NCBI GenBank assembly: GCA_024362935.1
Contig: JANCRA010000001.1
Coordinates: 53,231,501 to 53,295,500 of the forward strand
Length of the DNA: 64,000 nt
DNA from: Setophaga petechia
Taxonomy: Eukaryota > Chordata > Aves > Passeriformes > Parulidae
Direction of reading: 5' to 3'
Part shown: piece by piece, positions 1 to 8,452 of the stretch
How positions within the stretch are numbered: the first letter of the stretch is position 1
Layout: each line of letters starts with the position of its first letter
The notes under the pieces: model-generated
The model's database searches: none
The model's input: the letters and a program-made list of their open reading frames with translations, nothing else
What the model was told of the DNA's origin: nothing
Made by a program: the position numbers and the translations under genes

Positions 1-553
1 ACCCTAGGCTGATTTACCTGTCTAGGGCTAGGGTTAGGGTTACGCCTAGCGTTAGGGTTTTTTAAATGAGAAAGGCTTGAGCTCCAGACACAATTCAGCT
101 GGCAAAGGCATCCCAAGGGGATCGAAAAAGTGCCGCAACATGGCTGCCTCCGCACATTTTTCCTTGGGACCGTCCCTAACCCTAGGTTGATTGACCAGTT
201 TAGTAGTTAGGGTTACGCCCAGGGTAAGGGTTTTTTAATCCAGAAAGCCCTGAGCTCCAGGCACACTGCAACTGCAAAAGGTATCCCAAGGGGAGCGCAA
301 AAGCGCAACGACATCACTGCCTCCACAGCTTTTTCTTTGGTGCCATCCCTAACCCTAGGCTGATTTACCTGTCTAGGGCTAGAGTGAGGGTTACGCCTAG
401 GGTTAGGGTTTTTTAAATGAGAAAGGCTTGAGCTCCAGACACAATTCAGCAGGCAAAGGCATCCCAAGGGGATCGAAAAAGTGCCACAACATGGCTGCCT
501 CCGCACATTATTCCTTGGGACCGTCCCTAACCCTAGGCTGATTGACCAGTTTA

Positions 554-581
554 GGGGTTAGGGTTACGCCTAGGGTAAGGG
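554..581 (+). other. G-strand telomeric block of half B, candidate G-quadruplex (representative)
   Basis: Four G runs (554-557, 561-563, 573-575, 579-581) are separated by TTA, a 9-base loop and TAA. One TRF-type nonamer TTAGGGTTA lies at 558-566. The first run varies among units (AGGGG, AGTAG, AGGAG, AGCGG), so only a subset of half-B copies keep all four runs. The AGTAG and AGGAG types lose the first run. Confidence 0.7.
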
Positions 582-697
582 TTGTTTAATCCAGAAAGCC
601 CTGAGCTCCAGGCACACTGCAACTGCAAAAGGTATCCCAAGGGGAGCCCAAAAGCTCCACAACATGGCTGCCTCCACAGCTTTTTCTTTGGTGCCAT

Positions 698-741
698 CCC
701 TAACCCTAGGCTGATTTACCTGTCTAGGGCTAGGGTTAGGG
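698..741 (+). repeat. Inverted telomeric repeat, 12-bp arms with 20-base loop (representative)
   Basis: The arm CCCTAACCCTAG at 698-709 is the exact reverse complement of CTAGGGTTAGGG at 730-741. A second identical right arm lies at 748-759, giving two alternative hairpins. The left arm spans the B-to-A boundary, so the structure recurs once per 351 bp wherever the right arm is intact. Units reading CTAGAGTGAGGG, CTAGAGTTAGGG or CTACAGTGAGGG have a damaged first right arm but usually keep the second. Confidence 0.85.
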
Positions 742-759
742 TTACGCCTAGGGTTAGGG
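727..759 (+). other. G-strand telomeric block of half A, candidate G-quadruplex (representative)
   Basis: Five GGG runs lie at 727-729, 733-735, 739-741, 751-753 and 757-759. The loops are 3, 3, 9 and 3 bases and include TTA and CTA. The block holds three matches to the duplex TRF1/TRF2 nonamer YTAGGGTTR (730-738, 736-744, 748-756) and to the POT1 single-strand site TAGGGTTAG (731-739). It recurs with small variants in nearly every half A. Quadruplex folding is inferred from the run pattern; one loop exceeds the usual 7-base search limit. Confidence 0.8.
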
Positions 760-837
760 TTTTTTAAATGAGAAAGGCTTGAGCTCAAGACACATTTCAG
801 CTGGCAAAGGCATCCCAAGGGGATCGAAAAAGTGCCG

Positions 838-850
838 CAACATGGCTGCC
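838..850 (-). promoter_or_regulatory. YY1-core-like motif in half A (representative, weak)
   Basis: The + strand reads CAACATGGCTGCC, so the minus strand has CCATGTT, which fits the YY1 core CCATNTT. It is nearly invariant in half A across the window. The aligned place in half B (GACATCGCTGCC or GACATGGCTGCC) does not keep the core. It differs from the strong YY1 consensus at two positions. Binding is conjecture; the supported observation is the conservation of the segment in half A. Confidence 0.25.
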
Positions 851-882
851 TCCGCACATTTTTCCTTGGGACCGTCCCTAAC

Positions 883-1055
883 CCTAGGCTGATTGACCAG
901 TTTAGGAGTTAGGGTCACGCCTAGGGTAAGGGTTGTTTAATCCAGAAAGCCCTGAGCTCCAGGCACGCTGCAACTGCAAAAGGTATCCCAAGGGGAGCGC
1001 AAAAGCTCCACAACATGGCTGCCTCCACAGCTTTTTCTTTGCTGCCATCCCTAAC
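883..1055 (+). repeat. Half-unit B, 173 bp (representative)
   Basis: Half B opens CCTAGGCTGATTGACCAG and ends GTGCCATCCCTAAC. It is a diverged copy of half A. Its G-strand block is shorter (usually TTTAGGGGTTAGGG, then CCTAGGGTAAGGG). Its body contains CACACTGCAACTGCAAAAGG and a CpG-rich segment, usually GCGCCGCGACATCGCTG or a decayed version. Most diagnostic variants that define the higher-order repeats lie in this half. Examples are GTTGTTTAATCC for GTTTTTTAATCC, CACGCTGCCACTG for CACACTGCAACTG, and GCAAGAGCG for GCAAAAGCG. Confidence 0.93.
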
Positions 1056-3160
1056 CCTAGGCTGATTTACCTGTCTAGGGCTAGGGTTAGGGTTACGCCT
1101 AGGGTTAGGCTTTTTTAAATGAGAAAGGCTTGAGCTCCAGACACAATTCAGCAGGTAAAAGCATCCCAAGGGGATCGAAAAAGTGCCGCAACATGGCTGC
1201 CTCCGCACATTTTTCCTTGGGACCGTCCCTAACCCTAGGCTGATTGACTAGTTTAGTAGTTAGGGTTACGCCTAGGGTAAGGGTTTTTTAATCCAGAAAG
1301 CCCTGAGCTCCAGGCACACTGCAACTGCAAAAAGTATCCCAAGGGGAGCGCAAAAGCGCCGCGACATCGCTGCCTCCACAGCTTTTTCTTTGGTGCCATC
1401 CCTAACCCTAGGCCTATTTACCTGTCTAGGGCTAGAGTTAGGGTTACGCCTAGGGTTAGGGTTTTTTAACTGAGAAAGGCTTGAGCTCCAGACACAATTC
1501 AGCTGGCAAAGGTATCCCTAGGGGATCGAAAAAGTGCCACAACATGGCTGCCTCCGCACATTTTTCCTTGGGACCGTCCCTAACCGTAGGCTGATTGACC
1601 AGTTTAGGGGTTAGGGTTACGCCTAGGGTAAGGGTTGTTTAATCCAGAAAGCCCTGAGCTCCAGGCACACTGCAACTGCAAAAGGTATCCCAAGGGGAGC
1701 GCAAAAGCGCCACGACATCGCTGCCTCCACAGCTTTTTCTTTGGTGCCATCCCTAACCCTAGGCTGATTTACCTGTCTAGGGCTAGGGTTAGGGTTACGC
1801 CTAGGGTTAGGGTTTTTTAAATGAGAAAGGCTTGAGCTCCAGACACAATTCAGCTGGCAAAGGCATCCCAAGGGGATCGAAAAAGTGCCGCAACATGGCT
1901 GCCTCCGCACATTTTTCCTTGGGACCGTCCCTAACCCTAGGCTGATTGACCAGTTTAGCGGTTAGGGTTACGCCTAGGGTAAGGGTTTTTTAATCCAGAA
2001 AGCCCTGAGCTCCAGGCACACTGCAACTGCAAAAGGTATCCCAAGGGGAGCGCAAAAGCGCCGCGACATCGCTGCCTCCACAGCTTTTTCTTTGGTGCCA
2101 TCCCTAACCCTAGGCTGATTTACCTGTCTAGGGCTAGGGTTAGGGTTAAGCCTAGTGTTAGGGTTTTTTAAATGAGAAAGACTTGAGCTCCAGACACAAT
2201 TCAGCTGGCAAAGGCATCCCAAGGGGATCGAAAAAGTGCCACAACATGGCTGCCTCCGCACATTTTTCCTTGGGACCGTCCCTAACCCTAGGCTGATTGA
2301 CCAGTTTAGGGGTTAGGGTTACGCCTAGGGTAAGGGTTTTTTAATCCAGAAAGCCCTGAGCTCCAGGCACACTGCAACTGCAAAAGGTATCCCAAGGGGA
2401 GCGCAAGAGCGCCACAACATGGCTGCCTCCACAGCTTTTTCTTTGGTGCCATCCCTAACCCTAGGCTGATTTACCTGTCTAGGGCTAGGGTTAGGGTTAA
2501 GCCTAGGGTTAGGGTTTTTGAAATGAGAAAGGCTTGAGCTCCAGACACAATTCAGCTGGCAAAGGCATCCCAAGGGGATCGAAAAAGTGCCACAACATGG
2601 CTGCCTCCGCACATTTTTCCTTGGGACCGTCCCTAACCCTAGGCTGATTGACCAGTTTAGGAGTTAGGGTCACGCCTAGGGTAAGGGTTTTTTAATCCAG
2701 AAAGCCCTGAGCTCCAGGCACGCTGCCACTGCAAAAGGTATCCCAAGGGGAGCGCAAAAGCTCCACAACATGGCTGCCTCCACAGCTTTTTCTTTGGTGC
2801 CATCCCTAACCCTAGGCTGATTTACCTGTCTAGGGCTAGGGTTAGGGTTAAGCCTAGGGTTAGGGTTTTTTAAATGAGAAAGGCTTGAGCTCAAGAGACA
2901 ATTCAGCTGGCAAAGGCATCCCAAGGGGATCGAAAAAGTGCCACAACATGGCTGCCTCCGCACATTTTTCCTTGGGACCGTCCCTAACCCTAGGCTGATT
3001 GACCAGTTTAGGGGTTAGGGTTACGCCTAGGGTAAGGGTTTTTTAATCCAGAAAGCCCTGAGCTCCAGGCACACTGCAACTGAAAAGGTATCCCAAGGGG
3101 AGCGCAAAAGCGCCACGACATCGCTGCCTCCACAGCTTTTTCTTTGGTGCCATCCCTAAC
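1056..3160 (+). repeat. Hexamer HOR, copy 1 (2105 bp)
   Basis: This six-unit block is repeated almost exactly at 3161-5265. Shared rare markers in the same order are GGCTTTTTTAAATGAG with CAGCAGGTAAAAGC in the first half A, GACTAGTTTAGTAG, AGGCCTATTTACC, TTAACTGAG, GGTATCCCTAGGGG, ACCGTAGGCTG, GCAAGAGCG, CACGCTGCCACTG and AAGAGACAATTC. The last half B lacks one C (ACTGAAAAGG near 3083), which makes the block 2105 rather than 2106 bp. The boundaries coincide with a B-to-A junction. Confidence 0.93.
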
Positions 3161-5265
3161 CCTAGGCTGATTTACCTGTCTAGGGCTAGGGTTAGGGTTA
3201 CGCCTAGGGTTAGGCTTTTTTAAATGAGAAAGGCTTGAGCTCCAGACACAATTCAGCAGGTAAAAGCATCCCAAGGGGATCGAAAAAGTGCCGCAACATG
3301 GCTGCCTCCGCACATTTTTCCTTGGGACCGTCCCTAACCCTAGGCTGATTGACTAGTTTAGTAGTTAGGGTTACGCCTAGGGTAAGGGTTTTTTAATCCA
3401 GAAAGCCCTGAGCTCCAGGCACACTGCAACTGCAAAAAGTATCCCAAGGGGAGCGCAAAAGCGCCGCGACATCGCTGCCTCCACAGCTTTTTCTTTGGTG
3501 CCATCCCTAACCCTAGGCCTATTTACCTGTCTAGGGCTAGAGTTAGGGTTACGCCTAGGGTTAGGGTTTTTTAACTGAGAAAGGCTTGAGCTCCAGACAC
3601 AATTCAGCTGGCAAAGGTATCCCTAGGGGATCGAAAAAGTGCCACAACATGGCTGCCTCCGCACATTTTTCCTTGGGACCGTCCCTAACCGTAGGCTGAT
3701 TGACCAGTTTAGGGGTTAGGGTTACGCCTAGGGTAAGGGTTGTTTAATCCAGAAAGCCCTGAGCTCCAGGCACACTGCAACTGCAAAAGGTATCCCAAGG
3801 GGAGCGCAAAAGCGCCACGACATCGCTGCCTCCACAGCTTTTTCTTTGGTGCCATCCCTAACCCTAGGCTGATTTACCTGTCTAGGGCTAGGGTTAGGGT
3901 TACGCCTAGGGTTAGGGTTTTTTAAATGAGAAAGGCTTGAGCTCCAGACACAATTCAGCTGGCAAAGGCATCCCAAGGGGATCGAAAAAGTGCCGCAACA
4001 TGGCTGCCTCCGCACATTTTTCCTTGGGACCGTCCCTAACCCTAGGCTGATTGACCAGTTTAGCGGTTAGGGTTACGCCTAGGGTAAGGGTTTTTTAATC
4101 CAGAAAGCCCTGAGCTCCAGGCACACTGCAACTGCAAAAGGTATCCCAAGGGGAGCGCAAAAGCGCCGCGACATCGCTGCCTCCACAGCTTTTTCTTTGG
4201 TGCCATCCCTAACCCTAGGCTGATTTACCTGTCTAGGGCTAGGGTTAGGGTTAAGCCTAGTGTTAGGGTTTTTTAAATGAGAAAGACTTGAGCTCCAGAC
4301 ACAATTCAGCTGGCAAAGGCATCCCAAGGGGATCGAAAAAGTGCCACAACATGGCTGCCTCCGCACATTTTTCCTTGGGACCGTCCCTAACCCTAGGCTG
4401 ATTGACCAGTTTAGGGGTTAGGGTTACGCCTAGGGTAAGGGTTTTTTAATCCAGAAAGCCCTGAGCTCCAGGCACACTGCAACTGCAAAAGGTATCCCAA
4501 GGGGAGCGCAAGAGCGCCACAACATGGCTGCCTCCACAGCTTTTTCTTTGGTGCCATCCCTAACCCTAGGCTGATTTACCTGTCTAGGGCTAGGGTTAGG
4601 GTTAAGCCTAGGGTTAGGGTTTTTGAAATGAGAAAGGCTTGAGCTCCAGACACAATTCAGCTGGCAAAGGCATCCCAAGGGGATCGAAAAAGTGCCACAA
4701 CATGGCTGCCTCCGCACATTTTTCCTTGGGACCGTCCCTAACCCTAGGCTGATTGACCAGTTTAGGAGTTAGGGTCACGCCTAGGGTAAGGGTTTTTTAA
4801 TCCAGAAAGCCCTGAGCTCCAGGCACGCTGCCACTGCAAAAGGTATCCCAAGGGGAGCGCAAAAGCTCCACAACATGGCTGCCTCCACAGCTTTTTCTTT
4901 GGTGCCATCCCTAACCCTAGGCTGATTTACCTGTCTAGGGCTAGGGTTAGGGTTAAGCCTAGGGTTAGGGTTTTTTAAATGAGAAAGGCTTGAGCTCAAG
5001 AGACAATTCAGCTGGCAAAGGCATCCCAAGGGGATCGAAAAAGTGCCACAACATGGCTGCCTCCGCACATTTTTCCTTGGGACCGTCCCTAACCCTAGGC
5101 TGATTGACCAGTTTAGGGGTTAGGGTTACGCCTAGGGTAAGGGTTTTTTAATCCAGAAAGCCCTGAGCTCCAGGCACACTGCAACTGAAAAGGTATCCCA
5201 AGGGGAGCGCAAAAGCGCCACGACATCGCTGCCTCCACAGCTTTTTCTTTGGTGCCATCCCTAAC
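3161..5265 (+). repeat. Hexamer HOR, copy 2 (2105 bp)
   Basis: Second copy of the block at 1056-3160, with every listed marker in the same order, including the one-base deletion (near 5187). By eye the copies are almost identical, so the duplication is recent relative to unit divergence. Copy 1 is entered from a half B with TTTGCTGCC and copy 2 from one with TTTGGTGCC, which fixes the left junction within a few bases of the half-A start. After 5265 the next half A switches to the tetramer type (CACCTGGC, AAAGACTTG). Confidence 0.93.
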
Positions 5266-6668
5266 CCTAGGCTGATTTACCTGTCTAGGGCTAGGGTTAG
5301 GGTTAAGCCTAGGGTTAGGGTTTTTTAAATGAGAAAGACTTGAGCTCCAGACACAATTCACCTGGCAAAGGCATCCCAAGGGGATCGAAAAAGTGCCACA
5401 ACATGGCTGCCTCCGCACATTTTTCCTTGGGACCGTCCCTAACCCTAGGCTGATTGACCAGTTTAGTAGTTAGGGTTACGCCTAGGGTAAGGGTTTTTTA
5501 ATCCAGAAAGCCCTGAGCTCCAGGCACACTGCAACTGCAAAAGGTATCCCAAGGGGAGCGCAAAAGCGCCGCGACATGGCTGCCTCCACAGCTTTTTCTT
5601 TGGTGCCATCCCTAACCCTAGGCTGATTTACCTGTCTAGGGCTAGGGTTAGGGTTACGCCTAGCGTTAAGGTTTTTTAAATGAGAAAGGCTTGAGCTCCA
5701 GACACAATTCAGCAGGCAAAGGCATCCCAAGGGGATCGAAAAAGTGCCACAACATGGCTGCCTCCGCACATTTTTCCTTGGGACCGTCCCTAACCCTAGG
5801 CTGATTGACCAGTTTAGGGGTTAGGGTTACGCCTAGGGTAAGGGTTTTTTAATCCAGAAAGCCCTGAGCTCCAGGCACACTGCAACTGCAAAAGGTATCC
5901 CAAGGGGAGCGCAAAAGCGCCGCGACATCGCAGCCTCCACAGCTTTTTCTTTGGTGCCATCCCTAACCCTAGGCTGATTTACCTGTCTAGGGCTAGGGTT
6001 AGGGTTAAGCCTAGGGTTAGGGTTTTTTAAATGAGAAAGGCTTGAGCTCAAGACACAATTCAGCTGGCAAAGGCATCCCAAGGGGATCGAAAAAGTGCCG
6101 CAACATGGCTGCCTCCGCACATTTTTCCTTGGGACCGTCCCTAACCCTAGGCTGATTGACCAGTTTAGGGGTTAGGGTTACGCCTAGGGTAAGCGTTTTT
6201 TAATCCAGAAAGCCCTGAGCTCCAGGCACACTGCAACTGCAAAAGGTATCCCAAGGGGAGCGCAAAAGCGCCACAACATGGCTGCCTCCACAGCTTTTTC
6301 TTTGGTGCCATCCCTAACCCTAGGCTGATTTACCTGTCTAGGGCTAGGGTTAGGGTTACGCCTAGGGTTAGGGTTTTTTAAATGAGAAAGGCTTGAGCTC
6401 CAGACACAATTCAGCAGGCAAAGGCATCCCAAGGGGATCGAAAAAGTGCCACAACATGGCTGCCTCCGCACATTTTTCCTTGGGACCGTCCCTAACCCTA
6501 GGCTGATTGACCAGTTTAGTAGTTAGGGTTACGCCTAGGGTAAGGGTTTTTTAATCCAGAAAGCCCTGAGCTCCAGGCACACTGCAACTGAAAAGGTATC
6601 CCAAGGGGAGCGCAAAAGCGCCGCGACATGGCTGCCTCCACAGCTTTTTCTTTGGTGCCATCCCTAAC
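5266..6668 (+). repeat. Tetramer HOR, copy 1 (1403 bp)
   Basis: Four units recur at 6669-8071. Markers in order are AAAGACTTGAGC with CACCTGGC, then AGTAGTTAGGG with CGCGACATGGCTG, CCTAGCGTTAAGG, CATCGCAGCC, GTAAGCGTTTTTT, and a closing half B with ACTGAAAAGG (near 6591). The last carries the same one-base deletion as the hexamer blocks. The tetramer therefore arose next to or from the hexamer by a change in exchange register. Confidence 0.92.
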
Positions 6669-8071
6669 CCTAGGCTGATTTACCTGTCTAGGGCTAGGGT
6701 TAGGGTTAAGCCTAGGGTTAGGGTTTTTTAAATGAGAAAGACTTGAGCTCCAGACACAATTCACCTGGCAAAGGCATCCCAAGGGGATCGAAAAAGTGCC
6801 ACAACATGGCTGCCTCCGCACATTTTTCCTTGGGACCGTCCCTAAACCTAGGCTGATTGACCAGTTTAGTAGTTAGGGTTACGCCTAGGGTAAGGGTTTT
6901 TTAATCCAGAAAGCCCTGAGCTCCAGGCACACTGCAACTGCAAAAGGTATCCCAAGGGGAGCGCAAAAGCGCCGCGACATGGCTGCCTCCACAGCTTTTT
7001 CTTTGGTGCCATCCCTAACCCTAGGCTGATTTACCTGTCTAGGGCTAGGGTTAGGGTTACGCCTAGCGTTAAGGTTTTTTAAATGAGAAAGGCTTGAGCT
7101 CCAGACACAATTCAGCAGGCAAAGGCATCCCAAGGGGATCGAAAAAGTGCCACAACATGGCTGCCTCCGCACATTTTTCCTTGGGACCGTCCCTAACCCT
7201 AGGCTGATTGACCAGTTTAGGGGTTAGGGTTACGCCTAGGGTAAGGGTTTTTTAATCCAGAAAGCCCTGAGCTCCAGGCACACTGCAACTGCAAAAGGTA
7301 TCCCAAGGGGAGCGCAAAAGCGCCGCGACATCGCAGCCTCCACAGCTTTTTCTTTGGTGCCATCCCTAACCCTAGGCTGATTTACCTGTCTAGGGCTAGG
7401 GTTAGGGTTAAGCCTAGGGTTAGGGTTTTTTAAATGAGAAAGGCTTGAGCTCAAGACACAATTCAGCTGGCAAAGGCATCCCAAGGGGATCGAAAAAGTG
7501 CCGCAACATGGCTGCCTCCGCACATTTTTCCTTGGGACCGTCCCTAACCCTAGGCTGATTGACCAGTTTAGGGGTTAGGGTTACGCCTAGGGTAAGCGTT
7601 TTTTAATCCAGAAAGCCCTGAGCTCCAGGCACACTGCAACTGCAAAAGGTATCCCAAGGGGAGCGCAAAAGCGCCACAACATGGCTGCCTCCACAGCTTT
7701 TTCTTTGGTGCCATCCCTAACCCTAGGCTGATTTACCTGTCTAGGGCTAGGGTTAGGGTTACGCCTAGGGTTAGGGTTTTTTAAATGAGAAAGGCTTGAG
7801 CTCCAGACACAATTCAGCAGGCAAAGGCATCCCAAGGGGATCGAAAAAGTGCCACAACATGGCTGCCTCCGCACATTTTTCCTTGGGACCGTCCCTAACC
7901 CTAGGCTGATTGACCAGTTTAGTAGTTAGGGTTACGCCTAGGGTAAGGGTTTTTTAATCCAGAAAGCCCTGAGCTCCAGGCACACTGCAACTGAAAAGGT
8001 ATCCCAAGGGGAGCGCAAAAGCGCCGCGACATGGCTGCCTCCACAGCTTTTTCTTTGGTGCCATCCCTAAC
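6669..8071 (+). repeat. Tetramer HOR, copy 2 (1403 bp)
   Basis: Near-exact second copy of 5266-6668 with the same marker order and the same deletion (near 7993). It adds CCTAAACCTAGG (about 6840) at the first A-to-B junction where copy 1 has CCTAACCCTAGG. The partial third copy shares this change, so copies 2 and 3 are closer to each other than to copy 1. Confidence 0.92.
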
Positions 8072-8452
8072 CCTAGGCTGATTTACCTGTCTAGGGCTAG
8101 GGTTAGGGTTAAGCCTAGGGTTAGGGTTTTTTAAATGAGAAAGACTTGAGCTCCAGACACAATTCACCTGGCAAAGGCATCCCAAGGGGATCGAAAAAGT
8201 GCCACAACATGGCTGCCTCCGCACATTTTTCCTTGGGACCGTCCCTAAACCTAGGCTGATTGACCAGTTTAGTAGTTAGGGTTACGCCTAGGGTAAGGGT
8301 TTTTTAATCCAGAAAGCCCTGAGCTCCAGGCACACTGCAACTGCAAAAGGTATCCCAAGGGGAGCGCAAAAGCGCCGCGACATGGCTGCCTCCACAGCTT
8401 TTTCTTTGGTGCCATCCCTAACCCTAGGCTGATTTACCTGTCTAGGGCTAGG
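8072..8452 (+). repeat. Tetramer HOR, partial copy 3
   Basis: It begins like copies 1 and 2 (AAAGACTTG, CACCTGGC, CCTAAACCTAGG at about 8244, then AGTAGTTAGGG). In the following half A it changes to GGTGAGGCTTACGCC, a mixture of this class with the CTAGAGTGAGGG class. The HOR is lost from there on. The right boundary is approximate because the switch occurs inside a half-unit. Confidence 0.8.

Larger units (their letters stand above)
705..882 (+). repeat. Half-unit A, 178 bp (representative)
   Basis: Half A opens CCTAGGCTGATTTACCTG and ends CCGTCCCTAAC. It aligns with half B along its whole length and shares TTACGCCTAGGG, GAGCTC, TCCCAAGGGGA and GCTGCCTCC in the same order. The two halves therefore descend from one ancestral monomer of about 175 bp. 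Half A differs in carrying more G-strand telomeric repeats (five GGG runs), in GATCGAAAAAGTGCC where B has GAGCGCAAAAGCGCC, and in being 5 bp longer. Confidence 0.93.
1..1055 (+). repeat. Three satellite units not assigned to a higher-order repeat
   Basis: The window opens inside a unit boundary. Half A starts at base 3, 354 and 705, and half B at 181, 532 and 883. The half B starting at 181 carries the CGCAACGACATCAC variant with AGTAGTTAGGG and the following half A has CTAGAGTGAGGG. This is the same pairing seen at about 12850, 16358, 19516, 27590, 33206, 36716, 42334 and 45846. The half Bs starting at 532 and 883 carry GTTGTTTAATCC. These units look like the end of an HOR copy that lies mostly upstream of the window. 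Confidence 0.8.
705..1055 (+). repeat. Representative 351-bp satellite unit (half A + half B)
   Basis: One complete unit in the phase used here. It starts at the CCTAGG of half A and ends just before the next half A at 1056. Order of parts: half A 705-882 (left-edge C-strand telomeric motif shared with the end of the previous half, G-strand block 727-759, T6 run, 100-bp body with GAGCTC, TCCCAAGGGGATCG and CAACATGGCTGCC), then half B 883-1055 with the same order of parts. The length is divisible by three, so any open reading frame recurs in the same frame in every unit. This explains the many similar short ORFs. Confidence 0.97.

Noticed and set aside
814..828. CENP-B-box-like segment in half A (minus strand TTCGATCCCCTTGGG)
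   Set aside because: It has the right spacing but matches only 7 of the 9 core bases of TTCGNNNNANNCGGG. By my estimate about one such 7-of-9 match is expected by chance in a 351-bp unit on both strands. No centromere function is claimed.
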